Source of the DNA: Stenopsyche tienmushanensis
Lineage: Eukaryota > Arthropoda > Insecta > Trichoptera > Stenopsychidae
NCBI GenBank assembly: GCA_008973525.1
Contig: WACJ01000327.1
Span: forward strand, 124,001 to 188,000
Direction: 5' to 3'
DNA length: 64,000 bases
A program made the translations under genes and the position numbers. This document shows, piece by piece, positions 1 to 9,236 of this stretch. Each line of letters begins with the position of its first letter. Position 1 is the first letter of the stretch. The notes below the pieces were generated by a model. It searched no databases and was not told the DNA's origin. It was given only the letters and a program-made list of their open reading frames with translations.

Positions 1-677
1 TTCGTTCACATGGTCAAATCGCCAAATACGTAAGAGAACACAGTATTTTGCTCCACTTTAATATACTTAAAAAAAATAACTTGCTCAATCTTCCTGTTTA
101 TCATTTACATATGTCCATGTACGGAAATCTGAGAGAATATGAAAAAATGCGTCCGTAAAAGTATGCATCGGTGAAAAAATGACTTAACTTTTTGTAATGA
201 CTTAATTCTGCATTTTGCATCTTAAATAAGATCTTGCCATATAAAAACGAATTCCATTGGCGCCATAGCTTTCATTAAGCTTTCGAATGATATAAAAACT
301 CATATATGTTTTATGAATTTAAACTTATTGTTAGATAAAAGTATTTTGGCTTAAATCTGATGATAATGCATCTCCATTCTTATTGAAAATCATCTTCAAA
401 TTGTTCACCCTTTTCTAATTTTAGTTGGCAATTTAACTTTCATAACACAGAAGGTAATACTAACCAAATAAATACGGGTTGTTCAGAACTGTGATTCTCA
501 ACACTTCAACTTTGTATACAAAAAAATTTGATGCATTTTGTACATACTACCTGAAATAATCCTTTTATTAGAGTGCCCTTTTTATATTAATCATTATTCT
601 AATTTCTTGCCATCAATGGACTTTCACATGCAGATTCAACATGTTTCAAAACTTTTAAGATTATGCGCAGGAGTTGA
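1..677. other. A+T-rich non-coding DNA, nothing recognised
   Basis: No open frame of useful length, RNA gene or repeat relationship to the rest of the window was seen here. The sequence is low in complexity and A+T-rich. Confidence 0.5.
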
Positions 678-679
678 TA

Positions 680-1620
680 TTAGGCTGAGTCATAAATAGT
701 TACCAGCAAAAAGAAGCCGTTATAATTATTTGATTTTACCCTTGATAAGTCATCCGTATTAGTGAGTATAGGGCATCATTAGATAGGTATGAATCTTATC
801 AGTTTTTCGACAATAGTTAACTTTGTCACATCTTATATTATAGTATTTTTTTACCCATAAAATAAAAAAATAAAAAAGTGCACTTTCGTTATAAAATGCT
901 TTGGGAGTTTAAACAAGGCAACAATGGTATGGCTACGCCTAAACAAGTATGCAATATATATGGCGAATAAGCAGTGAGTGAACAGATAATAAGAAAATGG
1001 TTTTTAAAATTTGGCTCGGGAGATGAGATCCTTAAAGATAAACCAAAGGCGAGTCGCTCTTCCAACTTTGATGAAGACATTTTAAAGGTGTTATTGAAGT
1101 AAAATCCACGTCAATCAACAAGGGAATTACCAGGAAAGCAAAATACGTCAGAATCAATCATTTGCTGGTACAAATTGGGGAAGGTTAGGAAATTGGATGT
1201 GTAGGTGCCGTATAATTTTAATGAAGGCAATAAAGAAAATCGCATGTCTATTGCCACAAGTCTCCTCCCATGGTAAAAATTTGAGGCATTTTTAAACAGA
1301 ATAATCACTGGAGATAAAAACCACACCTCCCACACTCTCTGGATCTTGCCCCAATACACTACCATCTTTTTTGTTCTTTGCAGATTTTCTTAAATGGGAA
1401 AAAATCAAAAATGATGAGGAAGTGAATCACGCTATTGAAAATTTATTTTCATCAAAACCTGCTAAATTTTATGAAGAGGATATTGATAAGTTACCAGTAA
1501 AATGGGAAAAAGTTATCACTAATAATGGCCAATGTGAAATTTAATAATATTGCTTTGTTATTTTGTTAAAGCTAAATAATTGTTTGAAAAAAATCGGCAA
1601 TTATTTATGACTCAATCTGA
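680..1620 (+). mobile_element. mariner-type transposon, internally deleted, both ends present
   Basis: Left end TTAGGCTGAGTCATAAATAG and the reverse complement of the right end (TCAGATTGAGTCATAAATAA) match at most positions. Both are flanked by TA, at 678-679 and 1621-1622, the target duplication expected for Tc1/mariner. The element is 941 bp, shorter than the roughly 1.3 kb typical of full mariners, because the centre of the transposase is missing. The subterminal parts of the two ends have diverged, so this is an old copy. Confidence 0.88.
896..1544 (+). pseudogene. mariner transposase, degenerate
   Basis: Reading from the ATG gives the mariner N-terminal helix-turn-helix region (LWEFKQGNNGMATPKQVCNI, then IRKWFLKFGSGDEILKD). 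The second DNA-binding part follows, including LGKVRKLDV and NRMSIATSLL. The block IITGDK holds the position of the first catalytic aspartate (TGDE in active proteins). The reading then breaks and resumes near position 1402 with the typical C-terminus (AIENLFSSKPAKFYEEDIDK, LPVKWEKVITNNG) ending at 1542-1544. The stretch with the second and third catalytic aspartates is deleted, and there are in-frame stops (for example after NIYGE and after VLLK). It cannot make an active transposase. Assignment to mariner is firm; the subfamily is not resolved. Confidence 0.87.
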
Positions 1621-1622
1621 TA

Positions 1623-2722
1623 TTTACAATCTGTATACAGCGAATGAGCAAAAAGGTTTTTTTTATTGAGACGCAAGCCACATTTAAATAATTTTACTAG
1701 GGGAAAAATTTAAAACAAGCAATAATTTCTAAATTTGGTTTAATACATTGGGTTGTTAAAGAGTTACGATATTTTAGAAAATCCAAGTTTTTTGTCTAAA
1801 TTCTTTAATCCTTAGCGATATTTATTGGGTTAAGTCAAAATTATATCAAAAATATTCCAGAATCATAAATCATCGCTTTCTATTGATCATTCATCACTTG
1901 AAATTATCATTTAATATATCATCTGCTTGCTTGTAAAATCTCGCACTATTCAGATCTAATCGGTATTTTCAAGAGATCCATATTTTAAAAAATGTTCGAG
2001 CTCACGTTCTAAATCCGATTATTGTCTGTTAACATAAGACAATCGCATCGTTTCGTTTAAATTCCATTACATAAATATGTATTCATGTTTTCAATTTAGA
2101 TCAGAATGCTTCATATGGCTTCTAAACAACAACATAAACTGACGTTTAATCAAAAACGGGCGAGTTACGTCGCTGTTATGAGCAGCTTGACGGCTACTTT
2201 AACCGTTTGCCGTACGATCCCGACGCATCCCGTCTTCGCCGGAGCACATCTGTGACGGCATCTGCAGATAAAACTTGCTCGGCTAAACCTCTCGCGCCGG
2301 ATTAGTCTATTGTATACCGCCTTCGAAGGACAAAAAAAAGGGACAAAAAAACAAACCATTTATATTGCTCAAAGACTCTCAAACTTTTCTGAGTAAGATA
2401 AATTAATTTTGGTAAATAATTCGATTTTTACGATGCACCAACATAGAGTACATACCTATCGTAAACATCGCCCACTAGTAAAAGTGTTTAATTACTATTT
2501 AATTATGTGCACATCTTTCAATCTTATTAATAATATTATCAAATATCGAATAACATAATAAGGTCTCTGTTTCAATTATTCCAGTAAGCGTCGATTTTTT
2601 TCATTTGTAATTCAATACTTTATGCTTTTAAAATTATACTGAATTTATTTATATTCTTTACAACTGTGAAAGAAAATATCAATATCAAATTACATATTCA
2701 TGGATTTATTATCATTTCTTAA
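1623..2722. other. non-coding DNA with a short higher-GC patch
   Basis: Mostly A+T-rich. A patch at about 2155-2345 is richer in G+C and open on the minus strand, but the translation resembles no family I know and has no ATG-led gene structure. No gene supported. Confidence 0.4.
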
Positions 2723-3090
2723 CCATGTTGTCCAATGGACCCGAACGTATTTCGCTAGAACAAAAAGCACAAATTTTGGAACCTATAAAATGCAGAGAAA
2801 TAATGCGGAGAAATTAATAAAATATTTGAAGAATTTAATATGAGTAGATCTATAATTTCTAGGATTCAAAAAAGGGAATATAAAATACGAAAAAGAATTT
2901 ACATTGAATCATCAGTCAGTATAAATCAAATTGCTCGTGTAAAAAATAATTTATTAGTTAGAACGGAAAACTGTTTAATAATATGGATTGAAGATTGTCA
3001 AAAAATGTACCCCTGGATAGACATCTGATTAAAAGAAAAGCAATCAAATTATTTGAGTATTTAAAAGAAAAAGAACGTGACTCTAAGAAA
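2723..3090 (+). pseudogene. pogo/Tigger transposase N-terminal (CENP-B-type HTH) relic
   Basis: Translation from the ATG at 2723 gives MLSNGPERISLEQKAQILEP. After a frame change, MSRSIISRIQKREYKIRKR follows from 2840, then LLVRTENCLIIWIEDCQKMY. This is the order seen in Tigger-type proteins: an N-terminal psq/CENP-B helix-turn-helix (LEQKAQIL...STISRIQK) followed by the start of the second CENP-B-type binding domain. At least two frame changes and several stops disrupt it. The catalytic DDE part is absent: the sequence downstream belongs to a different superfamily (piggyBac). No terminal inverted repeats were found. It is a fragment, probably cut by insertion or rearrangement. Confidence 0.75.
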
Positions 3091-3113
3091 ACATCTAGGT
3101 AACACTAAGAAAA

Positions 3114-3789
3114 ATGTTTTCACGAGATCTATCTATTGTACCAATACTTTCTTATGTAATATCAGGTAGAAGATTCGAAAAAATATTGAAATGTTTGAAT
3201 TGTACTATAAACAATAATGACAGAATGTCAAAAATAAGTCCACTTGTTGACATCGTTGTTTCGAATTTTCAAGATATATATTCTCCATCGGAAGAAATTT
3301 CTGAAGATGAATCTCTTCTTCTTCATCGAGGGCGACTGTGGTTACGGAAATACATGAAAGGGAAGAAAGCTAAGTATGGCATCAAGTTTTATAAATTGTG
3401 TTTCCCAAATGGATACATTCATAATCTAGAAATCTATAGAGGAAGGTTATTTGATAACGAACCTAGGCGAACCAAAATTGATGCAAGTGTACTAAAATTG
3501 ATGAATCCATTCCTCCACAAAGGTCATCATGTTTTTATGGACAATTTTTATAATAACATTTCATTATCTACTAAATTATTAGAAAAAAGGAAGCATTCAA
3601 CAGGGACATTACGTGCAAATAGAAGGGGAAATTCAGAAGACATAACAAAGAAGAGAGTTAAAAAAGGAGAACACATATGGTTAAGAAAAAATAATATATG
3701 TATTTCTAAATGGCACGATACTAGAGATTATTAAGTATTACAACCAAACATCATCCCCGAGTAATTAAACTAAAAAAATATCATAATGA
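3114..3789 (+). pseudogene. piggyBac transposase, partial and frameshifted
   Basis: A 206-codon open frame starts with ATG at 3114 and reads through the core of the piggyBac (DDE_Tnp_1_7) domain. It runs from SGRRFEKILKCLNC, through the DRMSKISPLVD linker, ISEDESLLLHRGRLWLRKYM (acidic residues where the family carries a catalytic aspartate), the YGIKFYKLC block and HHVFMDNFYNNISL (another catalytic-region aspartate, VDNFYTS in active members), to STGTLRANRRGN and KKGEHIWLRKNN. After the stop at 3732-3734 the match continues in another frame (TKHHPRVIKLKKYHNE, to 3789), so one frameshift separates the tail. Family proteins run to about 550-600 residues; the N-terminal third and the C-terminal cysteine-rich finger are not visible. 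Dead copy; family assignment firm. Confidence 0.88.
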
Positions 3790-4392
3790 ATAATTTTTCT
3801 TGTTATTTTTTGTGAATTTTTCTTTTGTAATTTTTTGTAAGCTTATAAAATTATTTTTCGATCTTATGACCTGTATTATTATTTTTTTGTAACTTTGTAA
3901 ACCCTTTTTTTAGTAATTTTGCAAATGTGTACTTTTTGTGTAATTATCGCAAATTTGTAAGCCACAGAATTACCCCACATAAACAAATTGAATATAATAC
4001 AATAAAATAGAATACAATCCTCGGCAAAAATAAAAATGTTGAGAACAATTGCTTTCGACTCCCATTGCTCTAATACAAAATACGAGAGAATAACCGACCG
4101 CTCAATGGGTGTTCTAGCGATGGTTTTGTGATTCTTTGAATATGGTTGCAATCGGATTTACGAGACGAGACAATCAGAATCTGACTGTGCGTCAAAGCGT
4201 TAAAGTAACATCGGTAACACTTGACTTGGCATGCGATAAAATGCAATGCCACACAAAGAAAGCTTTATTTATATTTTGATTCTGTTTATTGAAGTACTTT
4301 TATATATTTTTAATTATGCTAAAAAAAAGGGTTTATGATCGACGGTTTATTTACCTTAGCAACCACCAGACCAATATGCGCCAACATAGTGC
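3790..4392. other. A+T-rich DNA downstream of the piggyBac relic
   Basis: Contains many TTTTTGTAA-like runs at 3785-3960. No terminal repeat that could close the piggyBac element was identified. The part at 4080-4250 may belong to the repeat that follows. Confidence 0.35.
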
Positions 4393-4394
4393 AT

Positions 4395-4570
4395 ATGCTA
4401 AACGTCTCGCATAGCAAACTGCGTACACAAATAATATTTTTGTTATGCTCATGTTATTTTTGCAATTGTAAACAATAAGTTGGCAAAGTTTTATTGCAAT
4501 CGGATGAACAGTATGACAGTTCATTAAATACAGACAAACAAACATCGATTTTACATGAATATTACCATCT
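4395..4570 (+). repeat. interspersed repeat, family E, copy 1
   Basis: About 170 bp closely related to 25762-25915. Shared blocks include CAAACTGCGTACACAAA, AACAATAAGTTG and AAGTTTTATYGCAATCG, and both run into GGACAAACAAAY-like sequence. The pattern (GCAATCGGATGAACA followed by ACAGACAAACAAAC) resembles the 3' regions of some arthropod interspersed repeats, but I cannot assign the class. Confidence 0.7.
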
Positions 4571-5482
4571 GTGTAATTCTTTTTTGTTATATTGGTCATC
4601 AATTCATAATTACATCTTGCATAGCATAACTTCTTAATATTTTGAGTATTTATGTCACCAAAAAGATCTCAAGCATTATATTATATATATTGCAAGATGC
4701 ACATAGATTTTCATATACTTTCTAATCAAATATGTTGATAAAGCAATCATAAGTTTTTTTTTCAAAAAAAAAACAAAATTTAATTTCAAAATTTAAACGC
4801 ATTTTTTGCAATTAAAGCATACTTTCAAATTCACATTATAAAAACCGCACTATTTAAAAAACTGTCGCAATTTATTTGCGAATCAACATATTTCAATACA
4901 TTTTATATTTTCAACGTACTCGTATATTTTTACGTAACTTATATTTTTATCTAAATATATATATATTAATAGGCTTTGTTAGCTAAATCGATGGATGGTA
5001 CTAAGAAACGTTGCAATGAATAGCTTTGGTCCAGGATAGAAATGAATGGAAGCGAGCTGGAGAGACCTTTGTTCTGCAACGGACTTCATTGGTCTGATGA
5101 TGATGATCATATTGCATTCAAGTGTCACTCTTATAGAAATCAAATTACATGTCCACCATATCGTTCTTCGATAATACACGAACAAAACTAATGTCGAGCA
5201 TCAGTGGCTTGGAAGATTAGTAGTAAGTTTTCAGCAGGATGTATCGTCAAGTAAGAAATATAATGTCGTTCAAATGTCTAAATTTGTTGGATGGCGTTCT
5301 TTATTTTAGACTTTAAGGGAATCGATTGTTTGAAATTAATATGCATAGATCTGCAATTTAAGATAGCCCCAAAGGAAGGAGTCTAAAGGCGTTAAATCGA
5401 CGAACGTTTCTTGAACGGAGCACTGATTTTGAAAATAAAATTTGATGATGTATACATATTTTTCAATGCTTATGTTTCATTA
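4571..5482. other. non-coding DNA with a possible second retroelement tail
   Basis: At about 5010-5115 the plus strand reads LVQDRNEWKRAGETFVLQRT just before a short (GAT)n run. Non-LTR retrotransposon proteins often end in a similar QDR.xW block before a trinucleotide tail. The match is short, so this is tentative. The rest is A+T-rich. Confidence 0.3.
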
Positions 5483-5600
5483 TAATTTGCCATATACTAT
5501 TAAATAATTCGTAATAAATTTAAGAGATATTGCATTGACAACATGGCCTTTATAAGGTAATAAATTTTGAGCGTTCTTATTGAAAGACCTTGTATAATGC
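5483..5600 (+). repeat. interspersed repeat, family H, copy 1
   Basis: About 120 bp related to 49253-49370. Both share TTGCCATATAYTATTAAATA, AATAAATTTWARAGA and AAATTTTGAGCG followed by TATTGAAA. Class unknown. Confidence 0.6.
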
Positions 5601-7223
5601 ATCAACATTGCTTAATGTTGAACAATATTAACATGCTTGTTAAGGGATACTTAAAAAAAATTAATGAAATAATCGCCTCCCATAAAATTACAAAATTGCA
5701 TAATGTCTTTTTTGTCGTCCTTAAGCAGTTAGAAGATATTTCTAATTTTTTTTGGCACAACTCAAATATGCATTAGTATACTTTAAATATGCAAATTGTC
5801 CAGCGAGGCTTTTCTAGCCGCGTATTATTATATTTATGGCGCTCGTCTCACAATAAGAAACATAACAAATTGATGTTAAATTACGCCAGAAAAACTGGTC
5901 AGATTAACTTTTTTCGTCGTTAACTGTGAAATTAAAATAACCACAGTAATTCCGAGGAGAGTGTTACCCCACTGAATAAACAATAATTTCGTAATATCAA
6001 TCGATGGGGGTCACAAAAAAATGGATTCAATATATAAAATTGTTTCATGGCGACGATAAAAAACAGTCTCATTATTGAAAGTATAGCTCACCGGCGGCAA
6101 TTTTCTTGTCAATCATTTAATTCGTCTTCTGTTTGTTGGGTACATTCACTTGGCTTAGAGCAAACGCCACCAACTTGCCTATTTGAAAACTTGCTGTTGA
6201 TTGATTCATTGCTGATGTGATTGACGCTGTTGATATCATGGCTTAAAACTATTGAGAATTTTGCATTGTTTTTGGACCCATTTAAATCAAAATTTACGCT
6301 GAAATATAAAGTATTTTCATGATTTCCAAGTTGTTGTGGCTTTGTCATGCGTCGGGCTGATTTGGTGTCTTTTTATGTATCTAATTCCACTTAGGCTGAT
6401 TGATGAGAGGAGTCTGCGCCGCTTCGGCACATTAATACCGACTTAAAAAAGAGTTTCTATTGGTGTCAATGCAAGAGCAACTCACCAATGTTGCCAACTA
6501 GCCCATTGTGGGGCCGCGATCACCTCAGCCGCTTAATGGGCATCATTGCAAACAACTCGCCTTATCTATCATCATACACCGAATATCGGAGCTCTATCTA
6601 CTCTAAGTCTACTAATTGAACCTAATTACCAACAAATAAGCTCAACCAGCTCGGCTGCCAACTTGTCACACTCTTCGACAAATGTTTGACTCACGACACT
6701 GAGCACGCCCATCTTATTCATTGCGGTATCAAATTTCACAACACGTTCCATAATCCTCAAACTGCTCGACGAGATCTTCAGCGTCGCATGTATGCAGATA
6801 AGACAAAAAAGGCAGATTCATGAATATAAATCTGCTTTAATGTGTACATCCCCAATTGAAACAATATGTTGAAATGTTTTTATTCGATTTCTGACGTTGG
6901 AGAATTCGTTTCTTCTTTTGATACACATATAACACAATTCTTTTTGATAAGTTTGCCCTGTGTGTTTTTATGAACTTCTAAATAGTGAGATGCGATATTT
7001 TATTTATAACTATGAGGATTTACTATGGTTGTTTAATCTGCGATGCCGTTTATATGAAATAAAACCCCGGGAAATACAAGAAGAAAATTCTATAAGAAGC
7101 TTATTTTTCCTGGAAGAGATGTTGATGAATTCGACCGAATGAAGATTCTGGAATAAATTCAGTCAAATATCTATGAATCTTCTTGCCAAAAAACGTGTTC
7201 GAGCGTCTCATTGTTGTCTTTCT
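5601..7223. other. non-coding DNA with one ATG-led small open frame
   Basis: Holds a 79-codon minus-strand frame at 6109-6348 that begins with a true ATG. It resembles no known protein and is treated as unproven. 6400-6800 is richer in G+C and looks single-copy. No RNA gene recognised. Confidence 0.35.
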
Positions 7224-7640
7224 ATCATCATCATCATAGTGCGGCCACAAACAGTCCACTGTAGAACTATGGGCCTCTTCAATATCCATTCACAGGAAGG
7301 AGTTACATCCATCTCGTCTGTATCATACATTCACCTCCTCATTCTCTTGATATTGAAGGTAGCATTACCACCGAGTTTCATTTCTAACGTTCACCTAGCG
7401 GGTCTCCTGAATGAACGTACTGACGAACACTTTCGCGACCGTTTCGATAGGGAGTGTGGGAGCTTTGTAAAGACAGTAGTTTTCTTCCGGAGACAGTGGA
7501 AAACTACTCTAGACGACCTATTTGATTCTACTGGAAAGGGCTTTCTGAAGTGTAAAGAGTCCAGTCCCTCCTTTCTTCGCTAGTAGACATACGTGACTCT
7601 TACGTGTATCTCGGATTCGCTTCGGATCTCGGTACAGTAC
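7224..7640 (-). mobile_element. 5'-truncated retroelement with (ATG)n tail, copy A
   Basis: On the minus strand this ends in (ATG)n and matches copies at 32004-32240, 48355-49167 and 60428-61153. Shared text near the 3' end includes CAGTCCACTG, TATCCATTC, TACATCCATCTCG and TGAAGGTAGCATTACC (given here as the plus-strand reading). Copies share the 3' end but stop at different points on the 5' side, which is the mark of target-primed reverse transcription by a non-LTR element. The long open reading on the plus strand is conserved between copies only because the copies are related. No reverse-transcriptase motif is present. Confidence 0.7.
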
Positions 7641-7898
7641 ATTATCACTATTTTAGCTAATTGCTCTGCGCTCTTACGTTTGACTATCGAATTAAAGCAC
7701 CGTAAAGCATTTATAACAATAAATTAAAATCAAAAGAAAAACTATGTAAAATTTTATAAATATGTTTGTTAAAAACAACAATGTTCAATGTTACATGAAG
7801 ATTTTCTTCTTTATAATTTTATCGCTTTTTGTTCAATGAACATTTCAATGCAATATCGAGTGTACGCAAATTATATGATTTATTAAAAAATATATAAT

Positions 7899-7980
7899 TG
7901 GCAGCGGTGGGATTCGAACCCACGCCTCCGAAGAGACTGGTGCCTTAAACCAGCGCCTTAGACCGCTCGGCCACGCTACC
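7899..7980 (-). tRNA. tRNA-Leu (anticodon AAG)
   Basis: The minus strand gives an 82-nt class II tRNA. It has the acceptor stem GGTAGCG/CGCTGCC with discriminator A at 7899, the A box TGGCCGAGCGGTCTAAGG, an anticodon stem CTGGT/ACCAG with loop TTAAGGC (anticodon AAG, Leu), a long variable arm around TCTCTTCGGAGG, and the T arm GTGGGTTCGAATCCCAC with a perfect B box. There is no intron. A run of six T on the minus strand (7885-7890) lies 8 nt past the 3' end and would serve as the RNA polymerase III terminator. All stems pair, with one G.U in the acceptor. The gene looks functional and is the only non-repeat gene recognised in the window. It would decode CUU (and CUC after A34-to-inosine editing). 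Confidence 0.97.
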
Positions 7981-8690
7981 GATGTTCTTCCCGTAACATA
8001 TTCCTGTAGGAGAATAAAAAATAATATCAATAAAATCAACGTCTAAAAGCTTCAGTTAACATCGAATACCAACAATATAATATTTGAGACAGTTGCGCAT
8101 CAAAATAAAATAAAATTTGGTGTCGATGTCACAGTGCCAAATAAAATGACATAGATGTCATGTGCAGGCTTTTTCCAACAACCATGATTTAGCCAATATT
8201 ATTGCATGTATTAAATAGCTTAATCCTGAATCAATCAGTGCGTCGAAATCATCGATGAGATCACATGAAACCCCTGAGTGCCAAATTCTTTCTGAGCTAA
8301 TTTTAAGTTGGGATTTATTTATGACTGACCCCGAAACTTCTATTTTGTGATCCACATAAGTATTAAGTTCAAGGATGTCGAATGCTCATATTATTTCTGT
8401 TTTTATAACATTGAGCTTATCACTTTTTGTATTTTAGTATGAAGTGAATTGTTATTTTATAAATTATTTGAAACTCAAATGGACTCCAGGCGACACTTAA
8501 TGCGAAACACAGCGGATCTGAATGTATTAATATCAACGAATTTGCTAAAAAAGTTGCTGATTATTTACTTCTAAATGTGTCTATTTTTAGTTGAGTAAAT
8601 AACTCATCAATAAGCACTATAGTGTTTAATTAATATTTTTTATGGTCAAACTGTTTTCTGGATTCTGTGATTTTTTTATGCAATTAACAC
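7981..8690. other. A+T-rich DNA beside the tRNA gene
   Basis: No gene or repeat identified. A minus-strand open frame at 8158-8355 has no family resemblance. Confidence 0.35.
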
Positions 8691-8694
8691 TTTA

Positions 8695-9236
8695 CTCAAT
8701 AAGTTCGTAGGATGACAAAATAGTCTATAAAACAGTTTTAGCCGATTGTAAATTGGAGTTGCATGAGATAACTGACACCTTAAAATATCAAAAAGCAATG
8801 TATTCACCATTATGCATCAAAATGTGTCCATGAAAAAGCTCTGTTCGAAGTTGATATCACGTTTGCTCATACTCGATCAAAAGCAACAACGCGTCGACAA
8901 TTCAGAATGTTATTTGGAGCTGTTTTTCAGCGCAATAAAAAGGATTTTTTCATGTAAATGACAATGAATGAAACATGAATCCATCATTATACTTCAGATT
9001 CAAATTGGCTTTAATTAGCAACCGGCAAAGGCCGCCCAAAGCGACCAAAAACATAAACATCTGCTGGTCAAATTTTGGTCTTCATATTTTGGTACATTTA
9101 GGAAGGTAAACCCATCAGTTTTCAATATTATATGGGACTATTGATGCAATTAATTGATGAAATTATGAAAAAAAAAACCACCCCAAATGAAGAAAAAAAA
9201 TTTGTGAAATGAAATAAATCCTATGAACTTATTAAG
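8695..9236 (+). mobile_element. mariner derivative, deleted and degenerate
   Basis: The ends CTCAATAAGTTCGTAGGATG (left) and AATCCTATGAACTTATTAAG (right) are imperfect inverted repeats, and the same ends occur at 17176-17565. Inside, the plus strand reads ETxIHHYTSDSNW, then GKGRPKRPKT and QYYMGLL. In irritans-type mariners the corresponding blocks are DETWIHHYTP, the KxxxKPK linker and the EYY region before HQDNA. Stops interrupt it and both coding termini are gone. The 542-bp length shows large internal loss. Confidence 0.8.

Noticed and set aside
889..1365. Minus-strand open frames of 63 and 84 codons
   Set aside because: They are antisense shadows of the mariner transposase relic on the plus strand.
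6408..6440. CGCCGCTTCGGCACATTAATA, resembling the start of U6 snRNA
   Set aside because: Only the CTTCGGCA core matches. The following conserved U6 sequence and the terminal T run in the right place are missing.
7173..7583. 136-codon plus-strand open frame with an apparently conserved protein sequence shared with 48897-49196 and 60896-61219
   Set aside because: It lies antisense within the (ATG)n-tailed retroelement copies; the similarity comes from the repeat, and the other copies have stops or shifts.
7845..8039. 64-codon minus-strand frame across the tRNA gene
   Set aside because: It is the translated shadow of tRNA-Leu and its flanks.
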